Shown here: positions 53,386 through 62,107 of the stretch, one piece after another | Position numbering within the stretch: the stretch's first letter is position 1 | Layout: every line of letters begins with the position of its first letter | Assembly: GCF_001889005.1 (NCBI RefSeq) | Contig: NZ_CP018153.1 | Location: forward strand, 2,638,501-2,702,500 | Reading direction: 5' to 3' | DNA length: 64,000 nucleotides | Source: Christiangramia salexigens | Lineage (GTDB): Bacteria; Bacteroidota; Bacteroidia; Flavobacteriales; Flavobacteriaceae | The notes under the pieces: model-generated | What the model saw: only the letters and a program-made list of their open reading frames with translations | Database searches by the model: none | What the model was told of the DNA's origin: nothing | Made by a program: the position numbers and the translations under genes

Positions 53386-53544
53386 ATGAGTATCTGGAGG
53401 GTTATTTTATCTGTGCTTTTTCCACCCCTGGCGGTATATGATAAAGGTTGTGGGTCTGTGCTTATCGTTTTGATCTTAACCCTGCTTGGCTGGATCCCCG
53501 GTGTGATCGCTGCGCTTATTATTTTAAATAATCCGAAAAACTAG
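53386..53544 (+). CDS. YqaE/Pmp3 family small membrane protein
   Basis: A 52-residue two-helix hydrophobic protein. The family pattern is clear: LSVLFPPLAVYDKGCGS, a second helix VLIVLILTLLGWIPGVIAAL and the polar end NNPKN. Pmp3/YqaE peptides stabilise membrane potential under salt or cold stress. The lipB ATG comes 3 bases after its stop, so the two share a transcript. Confidence 0.9.
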   Translation: MSIWRVILSVLFPPLAVYDKGCGSVLIVLILTLLGWIPGVIAALIILNNPKN

Positions 53545-53547
53545 TCT

Positions 53548-54249
53548 ATGAACAAAGCAGTTGAGGTAAAGTATCTCGGAATAAAGGATTATAAGGAAAC
53601 TTGGGATTATCAGGAATCTCTCTTCAAAAAAACGCTTGAGCTTAAGATCAGGAACCGAAGAGAAGAACAGAATATACCAACTCAAAACTATTTTCTGTTT
53701 GTGGAACATCCTCATGTCTACACTCTGGGAAAAAGCGGGGATCTTGAAAACTTACTTATTTCTGAAAAGGAATTAAAAGAGAAGAACGCTACCTTCTATA
53801 AGATAAACAGGGGAGGAGATATTACCTACCATGGCCCGGGACAGATCGTGGGTTATCCAATCCTGGATCTGGACAATTTCTTTACCGATATTCATAAATA
53901 TCTTAGGTTGCTGGAGGAAACGGTTATCTTAACCCTTGCGGAATATGGATTGAAATCTGAACGAAGTCCCGGAGAAACCGGTGTCTGGCTGGATGTTGGG
54001 ACGCCTTTTGCCAGAAAGATCTGTGCGATGGGAGTAAGGGCCAGTAGATGGGTTACCATGCATGGTTTCGCTTTGAATGTGAATGCCGATCTTGGTTTTT
54101 TTGATAATATAATTCCTTGTGGGATTAAGGGTAAGGCAGTGACTTCACTAAATGTTGAACTCGGTAAAAAAGAGGTAAATGTTGAGGAGGTACAGGAGAA
54201 ACTTCTAAAACATTTTATGGAGCTTTTTGAAGCTGAAGAAGCTTCTTAG
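53548..54249 (+). CDS. lipB: Octanoyl-[acyl-carrier-protein]:protein octanoyltransferase
   Basis: A 233-residue LipB, which moves octanoate from acyl-carrier protein to lipoyl domains. Motifs: VEHPHVYTLGKSGD, RGGDITYHGPGQIVGYPILD, KICAMGVRASRWVTMHGFAL and the catalytic Cys in FFDNIIPCGIKGKAVTSL with the essential Lys of the CAMG region (FARKICAMG). It is read from the YqaE promoter and ended by a strong bidirectional hairpin. Confidence 0.95.
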   Translation: MNKAVEVKYLGIKDYKETWDYQESLFKKTLELKIRNRREEQNIPTQNYFLFVEHPHVYTLGKSGDLENLLISEKELKEKNATFYKINRGGDITYHGPGQIVGYPILDLDNFFTDIHKYLRLLEETVILTLAEYGLKSERSPGETGVWLDVGTPFARKICAMGVRASRWVTMHGFALNVNADLGFFDNIIPCGIKGKAVTSLNVELGKKEVNVEEVQEKLLKHFMELFEAEEAS

Positions 54250-54263
54250 ATCTAGAGAATATA

Positions 54264-54300
54264 ATAAAAAATGGCTGCTTTTAGGGCAGCCATTTTTTAT
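54264..54300. terminator. Bidirectional terminator between lipB and the 805-residue lipoprotein gene
   Basis: AAAAAATGGCTGC and GCAGCCATTTTTT form a 13-bp stem around TTTTAGG, with A and T tracts on both sides serving the convergent genes. Confidence 0.9.
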
Positions 54301-54317
54301 TGGAGTAAGTCGATAAT

Positions 54318-56735
54318 TTAAAATTCATAGATCAGGATCTCATTTTCCTCTCCTTTTACGATCAGCTCAAGCTGGGAGTCAATATCGGCATTGGAAATAT
54401 CCACACGGGAATTTCCATAAACCGGAAATCCGTTCAACAGTTCCGCATTTTGATTGAAAACATACACTTTCTGAGTCTGAGTGTCTGTAAGGCTAACCAG
54501 AATCCCGGAACGTCCTTTAAATACCTGGGGATTTGTATAAAGCCCGAAATCAAGTTCAACTTTTTTATCGTTAATGCTAAGGACATTCTCAGAGAGATAG
54601 ATTAGGTTTCTCTCGTCTGCAATGATCTTGCTGTTCTCTGCCAATCCAAGGTCACTTATCACAATGCCGCCTTTCTGGTCGATCTTCAGGAGCTTATGAT
54701 CATCTGTAGTGGTCACAAAATGTCCTTTGTGCTCAAACCATTCATTTTCTGATAAATTGAGATCCTTTTTCAATGGCACCCTGATATTACCCTGTCGGCT
54801 AAGAATATTGAGTTTACCTGTCTTTTCGGTGATCAGGATATAGTCTTTTGTACCGAGCCTAATATGTTTTGGTGGCTTTATGATCTCTGCCGAAGCTTTT
54901 TCAAAGTCAAAACCTTTTATCGCTTTTCCTTTTGGTCCTACCATAAATACCTGTTTGTTCTGTACAAGTACAAAACGGTAGTTGCGATTGTTGTCATAAT
55001 CAAAGACTGAAACAGGTTGGGTGATAGGGTCATTGAATTCCACAGGGAAAGGTTTCACTGTTTTTCCGGTTCTGTCTATAACCTCTAGTTTAAATCCGGT
55101 GGAAAATGCAAGTTGCTTATTGCCGTTTTTAAACAGATCTACCTCATGTATATCTCCTTGAATGCGTGTGTCTAGTTTTTTCTTCCAGAAAATTGTGCCC
55201 TTATTGGAGATAAGGTAAAGCGTGTTTTTCTCATCCTGCACGGCGATGTCTAGTTGGTCTGAACGGTGGTTTTTAAAATAAAAAGGACCCACCGCTACCG
55301 GGGCATCTAATTTTAAACTTCTCGTCTGTTTTGCCTGCTTAGCAGATATTTTCCCTGCCTCGGGATTATATATTATTCCATGTAAATGGGCGAAATTATC
55401 TTCCTGAATGAATTGAAAGGCTGCAAGTGCATTTCTATTCAATGAATGTTTCTCTTTTAACAGGCTTCCATTATCAGAAAGTCTGTTCACAGACAGTACT
55501 GAGGATTCTGAAGACAGGGAATTCATGACTTCTGTGTAATAGGATCTGCTGGCTAGGAGATCTGAATTTTGATATGCAGTAATGAGCTCTTCAAGAGCTT
55601 CCTGCTGCTCAGAAAAGATGATGAAATGTTCAATTACTGTATAAAATGACGGCTTTAGTTCCGGGAAGAGAAGTTCGAAGTGATTAGGTAAAACGGAATC
55701 TGAATTCCATTTAAAAACCGGAAACCCGCGAAAGCTCTCAATGCGTTCACCTTTTCCCGTAAGCTGTTCGTTAGCAGATTCTATTTCTACGGTATTAAGG
55801 GCCAATAAACTTCCTTCCATTAAATTGATTAAAGCTATTTCTCTAGTATGGTCCAGTATTCCCGGATATTTTGATGGGATCGTATCTTTAGCTTTGTTTA
55901 TTAAATTTTCATTGAGCTTGCTAAAATCATCATATCCAATTGCCTTAAAAACATTAAAATTCTCCGGACAGATCTTCCCTACCTCGATCTTCTTAGGCTT
56001 GATCTTTGAAAAAATAGGCGCACCCACAGTTTTAGTGATGCTAACCCCATTCAGTTTCAATTCCGATCTTGAAAGTTCAAGATCCAGAATACTCCAGGAT
56101 GCGAAGCTTTTCAGATCTGCGAACTGGAATAATTTCGATAGGAAATTGGTGTCGTTTTTGTTTATTGAGCTGTTGAACAGCATACTGTTCTTGTTTGGGT
56201 CTGAAGCAGCATAAGCCTTTTTAAAATCTTCGTCCTGCAGAGTTTTTTTAGAATTGATAAGCTGTTGCAGATTCTCTTTGGAGTTGCTTAGAAACAGTAA
56301 GTTTTTGTTCCTGAATTCAATAAAGGCGGAATTTTCAATTTGGACCTTTTTGTAGCTGAAGTCCTTTTCGGTAATGTTTTCAAGGCTTTTATTCTGGATA
56401 GAGTCTAATTGAATTGAGCTGGAGTCTGCTTTGGCGATTATGGTGTAGACATAGTGTTTGTTAGAAGTTTTCGAAAAGGCCAAAGCAGCCTGTTTCAAAT
56501 TATAATGCTCAAGATATTGCAGGTCTCTTAAAAGTTGCGATTTGAAAGGGTAATTTATACTGGCTGTAATTTCCGAGCTGTTCAGTTCATTCTTAAACTG
56601 AGAAATATCTGGCGTGAATAAGATAAATTCAGAATCTTCCGGAATATGATCTGTGATCTTTAAATCTTTATTTTCGTTTGTTGTACATGCCGCAATAAGG
56701 ATTGATAGCAAAAGAAAAAGAAAGACTTTTTTCAT
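54318..56735 (-). CDS. Large uncharacterised lipoprotein with propeller-like C-terminal half
   Basis: An 805-residue lipoprotein (SILIAACTTN, Cys17). Residues about 25-450 are a mixed domain with segments like NLLFLSNSKENLQQLINSKK and HFELLFPELKPSFYTVIEHF that recall DUF3352-type proteins. From about 480 onward, short beta-strand repeats (NTLYLISNKGTIFWKKKLDT, GFKLEVIDRTGKTVKPFPVE, LLKIDQKGGIVISDLG) read like a PQQ/FG-GAP beta-propeller. No catalytic motif was found. It lies 34 bases downstream of rnhB on the same strand and may share its transcript. Function unknown. Confidence 0.72.
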   Translation of the reverse strand: MKKVFLFLLLSILIAACTTNENKDLKITDHIPEDSEFILFTPDISQFKNELNSSEITASINYPFKSQLLRDLQYLEHYNLKQAALAFSKTSNKHYVYTIIAKADSSSIQLDSIQNKSLENITEKDFSYKKVQIENSAFIEFRNKNLLFLSNSKENLQQLINSKKTLQDEDFKKAYAASDPNKNSMLFNSSINKNDTNFLSKLFQFADLKSFASWSILDLELSRSELKLNGVSITKTVGAPIFSKIKPKKIEVGKICPENFNVFKAIGYDDFSKLNENLINKAKDTIPSKYPGILDHTREIALINLMEGSLLALNTVEIESANEQLTGKGERIESFRGFPVFKWNSDSVLPNHFELLFPELKPSFYTVIEHFIIFSEQQEALEELITAYQNSDLLASRSYYTEVMNSLSSESSVLSVNRLSDNGSLLKEKHSLNRNALAAFQFIQEDNFAHLHGIIYNPEAGKISAKQAKQTRSLKLDAPVAVGPFYFKNHRSDQLDIAVQDEKNTLYLISNKGTIFWKKKLDTRIQGDIHEVDLFKNGNKQLAFSTGFKLEVIDRTGKTVKPFPVEFNDPITQPVSVFDYDNNRNYRFVLVQNKQVFMVGPKGKAIKGFDFEKASAEIIKPPKHIRLGTKDYILITEKTGKLNILSRQGNIRVPLKKDLNLSENEWFEHKGHFVTTTDDHKLLKIDQKGGIVISDLGLAENSKIIADERNLIYLSENVLSINDKKVELDFGLYTNPQVFKGRSGILVSLTDTQTQKVYVFNQNAELLNGFPVYGNSRVDISNADIDSQLELIVKGEENEILIYEF

Positions 56736-56769
56736 AGGTGGTTTTAATTAGAGCGCAAAAATAAAAACT

Positions 56770-57366
56770 TTAGAAGTCTATGCTTAATTGGTCGGGGAGT
56801 AGTTTAAAACTTTTTCGGTGATAGGGCGTAGGCCCATGTTCGCTGATAGCTTTCCTGTGTTCTTTGGTAGGATAGCCTTTATTCTTAGCCCAGTTGAATT
56901 CCGGAAACTCTTCGTGTATTTTATACATATACTCATCTCTATAGGTTTTCGCTAAGATCGAAGCAGCTGCAATACTTAGGAATTTACCATCACCCTTGAT
57001 TATACACTCATGTGGGATCCCTGCGAATGGTTTAAACCGGTTGCCATCTACGATGATGTGTTCAGGTTTGTGATTCAGTTTTTCTATAGCCCTGTGCATG
57101 GCGAGAATAGAGGCGTTCAAAATATTTATCTTGTCTATCTCCTCCATAAATACGTGAGCCACGCCAAAACAGACAGCTTCCTTCTCCAGATATGCTCTAA
57201 GAGAATCTCTGGTTTTGATGTTCAGTTTTTTGGAGTCATTAAGGATTTCGTGCTTAAATCCGGCAGGTAAAATTATAGCCGCAGCCGTTACCGGTCCTGC
57301 AAGGCAGCCTCTTCCGGCTTCATCGGTTCCCGCCACACTTAGGTTCAAATTATAGGTTTTCAGCAT
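56770..57366 (-). CDS. rnhB: Ribonuclease HII
   Basis: A 198-residue RNase HII that cuts RNA in RNA-DNA hybrids, including single ribonucleotides. The catalytic Asp-Glu pair is in [14 protein letters not shown] (residues 14-27), the third acid in [12 protein letters not shown], and the [14 protein letters not shown] motif supplies a fourth with the following Asp. ATG at 57366; the lipoprotein gene follows in the same direction. Confidence 0.95.
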   Translation of the reverse strand: MLKTYNLNLSVAGTDEAGRGCLAGPVTAAAIILPAGFKHEILNDSKKLNIKTRDSLRAYLEKEAVCFGVAHVFMEEIDKINILNASILAMHRAIEKLNHKPEHIIVDGNRFKPFAGIPHECIIKGDGKFLSIAAASILAKTYRDEYMYKIHEEFPEFNWAKNKGYPTKEHRKAISEHGPTPYHRKSFKLLPDQLSIDF

Positions 57367-57475
57367 TTTGGAATAGGAGTATAAATCATTAAGAATATTT
57401 CTTGATGAGGTTGCGAAGGTTCAGAATCTTTTACAAAAAAGGGTTAAAATGTTAATAAGTTAAAATTTTAAAAAT

Positions 57476-57507
57476 TTTGGTTTATATGATTTTTATTATG
57501 ATTTTTG
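57476..57507 (+). promoter_or_regulatory. Candidate promoter of the SusC/SusD pair
   Basis: TTTG (57476-57479), a 20-base spacer and GATTTTTG (57500-57507, seven of eight matches to TAnnTTTG) precede the SusC ATG by 29 bases. Confidence 0.45.
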
Positions 57508-57536
57508 GCCTTGGCTAATTCAAATTTAACGAAATA

Positions 57537-60500
57537 ATGAAAAAAAGATTAAATGGATTCCTGACGCTTTTATTAGCGTTGGTGGTGCAAATTGGTTTTG
57601 CACAAACTGAAAAAACTGTAACCGGGACGGTTATAGATCAGGACGGTTTACCTCTGCCGGGGGTGAACGTTATCGAGAAAGGAACAAGTAACGGGGTTCA
57701 AACCAACTTTGATGGAGAGTATTCTATTAATGTTGGTGAGGGAAAGACCCTGGTTTTTAGTTATGTAGGTTTCGGTACGCAGGAAGTTGCGGTAGGAGCT
57801 TCAAATACTATCAACGTTACTTTAAAAGTAGATGCTGCAGCATTAGATGAGGTGGTAGTAGTAGGATTTGGGGAACAAACCCGAAAGTCACTTACCACTT
57901 CTGTAGCCAAAGTAGATGCCGAGGAAATTAAGAGTATAGCCACTCCAACAATTTCTGGTGCTTTACAGGGGGCTGCGAATGGTATGCAGGTAAGCCAGAA
58001 CTCTGGTGCTCCTGGAACTGCTTTCTCTGTAAGAGTTCGTGGTGCTAGTTCTATTAACGGTTCTAACGAGCCATTATATGTTGTAGACGGTGTGCCAATT
58101 CTTTCTGGTAGTATTGGATCGAACGGATCATTCGGTGGTCAGGATAACGATGTTCTTGCTAACATTAACTTCTCTGATATCGAATCTATTCAGGTTCTTA
58201 AAGATGCATCTTCTGCTGCAATTTATGGAGCGAGAGGTGCTAACGGGGTTGTGCTTATTACAACTAAAAGAGGTAAAGCTGGTCAATTAAATGTTGAGGT
58301 GAATTCTTATGCTGGTTTCCAGAGAGAGATCAACAGATTTGATTTATTTACTGCTGGTGAGTACTACGAATTTAATGATAGAGCTTTCGAAAGCGCATTT
58401 GGTGCGCCTGGTCTTTTTAGTACAGGTGCTGTTAACATTGGTCAGGGAAATGTACTTGACAGAGAAGGAGCTGCTTCTTTAGAAGAGCTTTATGCAATGG
58501 ATTTTGGTGATAGTTATTTAGATGCGGTTTACAGAGATTCTCCAGCCGTTATAAGACAAACTGATATCACAATTAGTGGTGGTTCAGATAAAGCAAGATT
58601 TTATTCAAATTATACTGACTTTAACCAAGAAGGTGTAATTCTAGGTCAGGGATTTGATAGGAGATCTTTGAGTTTTAATGCAAACTTTAAAGCTTCAGAA
58701 AAATTAGATCTTGAAGCTGGAATTAGCTTGACTCAATCTAACAACTCCAGAGTAAATGGAGATAATAACATTTATGGAGTATTATCTACAGGTGTTCTTG
58801 AAAGACCAGGTGAGGACTTGTTCAATGAAGATGGAACCTACAATACTTCTGCATTTATTTTCTCAAACCCACTTCAAAACGCGGTGGTAGATGAATCTGA
58901 CGCAAGAACACTTCGTGTGTTTTCAAACTTAGGACTTAGATATAAGTTTACAGATAACTTAAATGTTTACTCGAAAGCTTCCCTAGAAAGATTAGATTTT
59001 AGAGAATTGATCTTTAACCCTGCTACTACTCGTAGAGGTGCAGGTAATAATGGTCAGTCTTATAAAGGAGTGAACATGATCAACAGATGGAATGTAACTA
59101 ATACCATCAATTATAAAAAAGACCTTACTTCGGCTTGGGATCTTTCTGCTCTTGCAGGTTTCTCTTTTGAAGGAACAAATGATGAGGAAATCTCTGTATT
59201 CACAACTCAGATCCCTGCTGGTTTCGTACTTCCAAGTAACGGAGCGGTTCCAAACGAAGCTGAGAACTTTATTACTGAAAATAAATTATTCTCATACTTT
59301 GGACGTGTAGGTCTATCTTACTTAGATAAATTATTCCTTGAAGGAACTTTTAGAGCAGATGCTTCTTCAGTGTTTGGTTCAGGTAACCAGGTTGGATATT
59401 TCCCAGCGGTATCTGCAGCTTATATCCTAACAGATGAGGATTGGTTCAGAAACGATGTTGCTACTAACTTTAAGGTTCGTGCATCTTGGGGGCAAACAGG
59501 TAACTCTTCTGGAATCGGAAACTTTGGTTCAAGAGGATTAGCTTTTGTTAGACCTTACGTTGGTAATCCTGGTGTTGGTGTTGGTCAATTGGCTGCTCCA
59601 GATCTTTCTTGGGAAACTACTACTCAGTTGAACTTAGGTGCAGACCTTACGCTATTCAACCGTGTAGACTTTACTTATGATTTCTATATTAAAGAATCTG
59701 ATGATCTTTTATTAAGTCGTCCGCTTAGAAACTCTTCAGGATTTACTTCAGTAGCTGCTAACGTTGGTAGTATGGAGAACAAAGGTCATGAAATTGCTAT
59801 TAATGCAAGAATTTTTGAAGGTGATTTCAACTGGACTGCTCAATTCCAGGCAGCTTATAACCAAAACGAGGTTACAGCATTGGAGAGAGATACTGCTGGT
59901 GAATTCGTGCCAATCGATACAGGTTTTGCTAGCCGTATTGCTGTAGGTCAACCACTAGGTGCATTCTACGGTCTTCAGGCAGATGGGATCTATCGTGAAG
60001 GTGATGAAATTCCTGAAGCATTAGCTGCTCGAGGAATTGGTGCTGGAGATGTTAGGTATATCGACTTAAATGGAGATGGTGATATCAATGCAAACGATAG
60101 AACTTTTATTGGTAATCCATTACCAAAATGGACTGGAAACTTTAGAAACACATTTAAGTTCTTAAACTTTGATCTTTCTGCAAACCTTCAGTTTGAGCAG
60201 GACAGAGATATTTTTAATAACACACTTGCTTTTGCAGGTTCTACAGGTTCATTCCTTTTCAATAAGTTAGCTTCTCAGAGAGATTATTATACTGCAGAGA
60301 ATACGGATGCTACTCTTCCTGCTCCAAGATTTGGTGCAAGACAGTCATATAACAACCAAGATTCAGACAGACTTATCGAAGATGCTTCTTATATTAGACT
60401 TAAAGAAGTTGTATTAGGTTATACTGTAAACCCAAAGTTATTTGGAAAAGAGGATATTTCTTTAAGAATATTCGTTGGAGGTGATAACCTTTGGACAGAA

Positions 60501-60626
60501 ACTGACTATTCAGGTTTAGATCCTGAAGTGAATACTTTTGGTAACACGAATGTTGCAAGAGGTACAGATTTCTTTACTCAGGGATTGAATAAGGTTTATA
60601 AGTTAGGATTTAACCTTAAGTTTTAA
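57537..60626 (+). CDS. SusC/RagA-family TonB-linked outer-membrane transporter
   Basis: A 1029-residue outer-membrane protein. A signal peptide (ending near GFAQ) is followed by a carboxypeptidase-D-like domain (TGTVIDQDGLPLPGVNVIEK), a plug domain (FSVRVRGASSINGSNEPLY, VVDGVPI, DASSAAIYGARGANGVVLIT) and a 22-strand barrel that ends in an aromatic residue (NLKF), typical for outer-membrane insertion. It imports a ligand delivered by its SusD partner with TonB energy. T-ending codons for Ala, Gly and Ser suggest high expression. No glycoside hydrolase, sulfatase or regulator lies in the window, so the ligand (glycan or peptide) is unknown. Confidence 0.94.
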   Translation: MKKRLNGFLTLLLALVVQIGFAQTEKTVTGTVIDQDGLPLPGVNVIEKGTSNGVQTNFDGEYSINVGEGKTLVFSYVGFGTQEVAVGASNTINVTLKVDAAALDEVVVVGFGEQTRKSLTTSVAKVDAEEIKSIATPTISGALQGAANGMQVSQNSGAPGTAFSVRVRGASSINGSNEPLYVVDGVPILSGSIGSNGSFGGQDNDVLANINFSDIESIQVLKDASSAAIYGARGANGVVLITTKRGKAGQLNVEVNSYAGFQREINRFDLFTAGEYYEFNDRAFESAFGAPGLFSTGAVNIGQGNVLDREGAASLEELYAMDFGDSYLDAVYRDSPAVIRQTDITISGGSDKARFYSNYTDFNQEGVILGQGFDRRSLSFNANFKASEKLDLEAGISLTQSNNSRVNGDNNIYGVLSTGVLERPGEDLFNEDGTYNTSAFIFSNPLQNAVVDESDARTLRVFSNLGLRYKFTDNLNVYSKASLERLDFRELIFNPATTRRGAGNNGQSYKGVNMINRWNVTNTINYKKDLTSAWDLSALAGFSFEGTNDEEISVFTTQIPAGFVLPSNGAVPNEAENFITENKLFSYFGRVGLSYLDKLFLEGTFRADASSVFGSGNQVGYFPAVSAAYILTDEDWFRNDVATNFKVRASWGQTGNSSGIGNFGSRGLAFVRPYVGNPGVGVGQLAAPDLSWETTTQLNLGADLTLFNRVDFTYDFYIKESDDLLLSRPLRNSSGFTSVAANVGSMENKGHEIAINARIFEGDFNWTAQFQAAYNQNEVTALERDTAGEFVPIDTGFASRIAVGQPLGAFYGLQADGIYREGDEIPEALAARGIGAGDVRYIDLNGDGDINANDRTFIGNPLPKWTGNFRNTFKFLNFDLSANLQFEQDRDIFNNTLAFAGSTGSFLFNKLASQRDYYTAENTDATLPAPRFGARQSYNNQDSDRLIEDASYIRLKEVVLGYTVNPKLFGKEDISLRIFVGGDNLWTETDYSGLDPEVNTFGNTNVARGTDFFTQGLNKVYKLGFNLKF

Positions 60627-60645
60627 TTAAGTAAAAGTTGATACG

Positions 60646-61992
60646 ATGAAAAAACTAAAAAATATATATATACTTCTCTTTGGAGCTTTGATTATGAGTT
60701 CTTGCGCCGAAGAGTTTATCGATACCGAGCCGACTACATCTAAGGATGCATCGCAAATCATTACAGATATTGCATCTGCAGAGAGTGCTGTAAATGGATT
60801 GTATGACAGATTCCAGCAGGACTATATTGCAGGAGGTTACAATAACTTCATGCCCGGTCTTTTCTCTGATGAATTGAGACACTCTGGGTCTTTCCCCTCG
60901 TTTGCTGAATTCGGTGCTAATGATATTTCCCTGAACAATGTGAATAACACCACTTTCTGGACAGATCATTACGAGACCATCAATGCTGCGAACATCATCA
61001 TTGATAAATTAAATGAAATTGAGATCGATGCTGATAATGCAGCAAGAATCTCTGCTCAGGCTAAAGCTGTACGTGCATACCTTTACTATAACCTTGTTAA
61101 GGTTTATGGTGGAGTGCCATTATCTTTAACTGGTAATACAAATGCTAGTGATATCGATGCAAATCCAATTCCAAGATCATCTGAATCTGAAGTGTATGCT
61201 CAGATTATGCAAGATCTTAGTGAAGCTGTAAACGATATTACTTCTAGTAGTAATTTCTACTTCTTCAACCAGAACTCAGTAAGAGTTCTTAAGGCTAAGG
61301 TAGAAATGGAAATGGAAATGTATGCGGCTGCAGAAGCAACTTTAGAGCCTGTAATTGGAGAGTATACACTTGCTTCAAGTTATTCAGATCTATTCACTGG
61401 AACAGCTAATGCGCAAGAAACTATTTTCGCTGTAAACTATTCTGACTTTGATGGGAGTAACTATGCATTTTTCTTCCTTTCAGCAGGTGGTCGTTATGAG
61501 GTTGCACCTCGTGCTTCATTGTTAGCTGAATTTGAGGATGGTGATGAAAGAACTGGCCAGATCATCAACTTCGATAATGAAAATGCTAAGCAGATTGGTA
61601 AATTTAAAGATCCAGGAAGTGGTAGTGATGATGCTTATATCTTTAGATATTCTGATGCGCTATTAATGTATGCTGAGCTTTTGGCAAGAAGAGATGATCC
61701 TCAGGCTTCCACTTACCTTAATATGGTAAGAGAGAGAGCTGGTTTAGATCCTGTAGAGATCAATTCTACAAATGTTGTAGAAGTGATCGCACATGAAAGA
61801 TTCGTAGAATTCTATGGTGAAAATACAGATCGTTTATTCACATTAACAAGACTAGGTCTTGCTGATGATGCTCTTTCTGCAAAGCCAAATAGTACTTACA
61901 TCGCCGAAAGAAATAATCTTTGGCCAATTCCTCAGCAGGAAATCGAAAGAAACCCTGAGATTTCAAATGCTGATCAGAATCCTGGATACTAA
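60646..61992 (+). CDS. SusD/RagB-family nutrient-binding outer-membrane lipoprotein
   Basis: A 448-residue surface lipoprotein (ALIMSSCAEEFID, Cys20) that caps the SusC barrel and captures the substrate. The helical TPR core appears as AKAVRAYLYYNLVKVYGGVP, and the C-terminal family motifs DAYIFRYSDALLMYAELLAR, YLNMVRERAGL, VIAHERFVEFYGE and NNLWPIPQQEIERNP are intact. It starts 19 bases after susC and is ended by a terminator. Ligand unknown. Confidence 0.93.
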   Translation: MKKLKNIYILLFGALIMSSCAEEFIDTEPTTSKDASQIITDIASAESAVNGLYDRFQQDYIAGGYNNFMPGLFSDELRHSGSFPSFAEFGANDISLNNVNNTTFWTDHYETINAANIIIDKLNEIEIDADNAARISAQAKAVRAYLYYNLVKVYGGVPLSLTGNTNASDIDANPIPRSSESEVYAQIMQDLSEAVNDITSSSNFYFFNQNSVRVLKAKVEMEMEMYAAAEATLEPVIGEYTLASSYSDLFTGTANAQETIFAVNYSDFDGSNYAFFFLSAGGRYEVAPRASLLAEFEDGDERTGQIINFDNENAKQIGKFKDPGSGSDDAYIFRYSDALLMYAELLARRDDPQASTYLNMVRERAGLDPVEINSTNVVEVIAHERFVEFYGENTDRLFTLTRLGLADDALSAKPNSTYIAERNNLWPIPQQEIERNPEISNADQNPGY

Positions 61993-62014
61993 TTATATCC
62001 AATTTAATATAAAT

Positions 62015-62046
62015 CAAAACCACCCTATACGGGTGGTTTTTTGTTT
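62015..62046 (+). terminator. Rho-independent terminator after susD
   Basis: AAAACCACCC pairs with GGGTGGTTTT around TATAC, followed by a T-rich tail. Confidence 0.9.
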
Positions 62047-62080
62047 TCATAAAACTCCTGCTATCTTTCATTAAATATTA

Positions 62081-62088
62081 TATTTTTG
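62081..62088 (+). promoter_or_regulatory. -7 promoter motif for the putative porin
   Basis: An exact TAnnTTTG (TATTTTTG) lies 19 bases before the porin ATG; no -33 box at the expected spacing was seen. Confidence 0.4.
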
Positions 62089-62107
62089 CTGGCATAGCCA
62101 TTTTTTC

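Noticed and set aside
53524..53715. Minus-strand frame across the YqaE/lipB junction
   Set aside because: It overlaps two clear plus-strand genes and has the composition expected from reading antisense to hydrophobic coding sequence.
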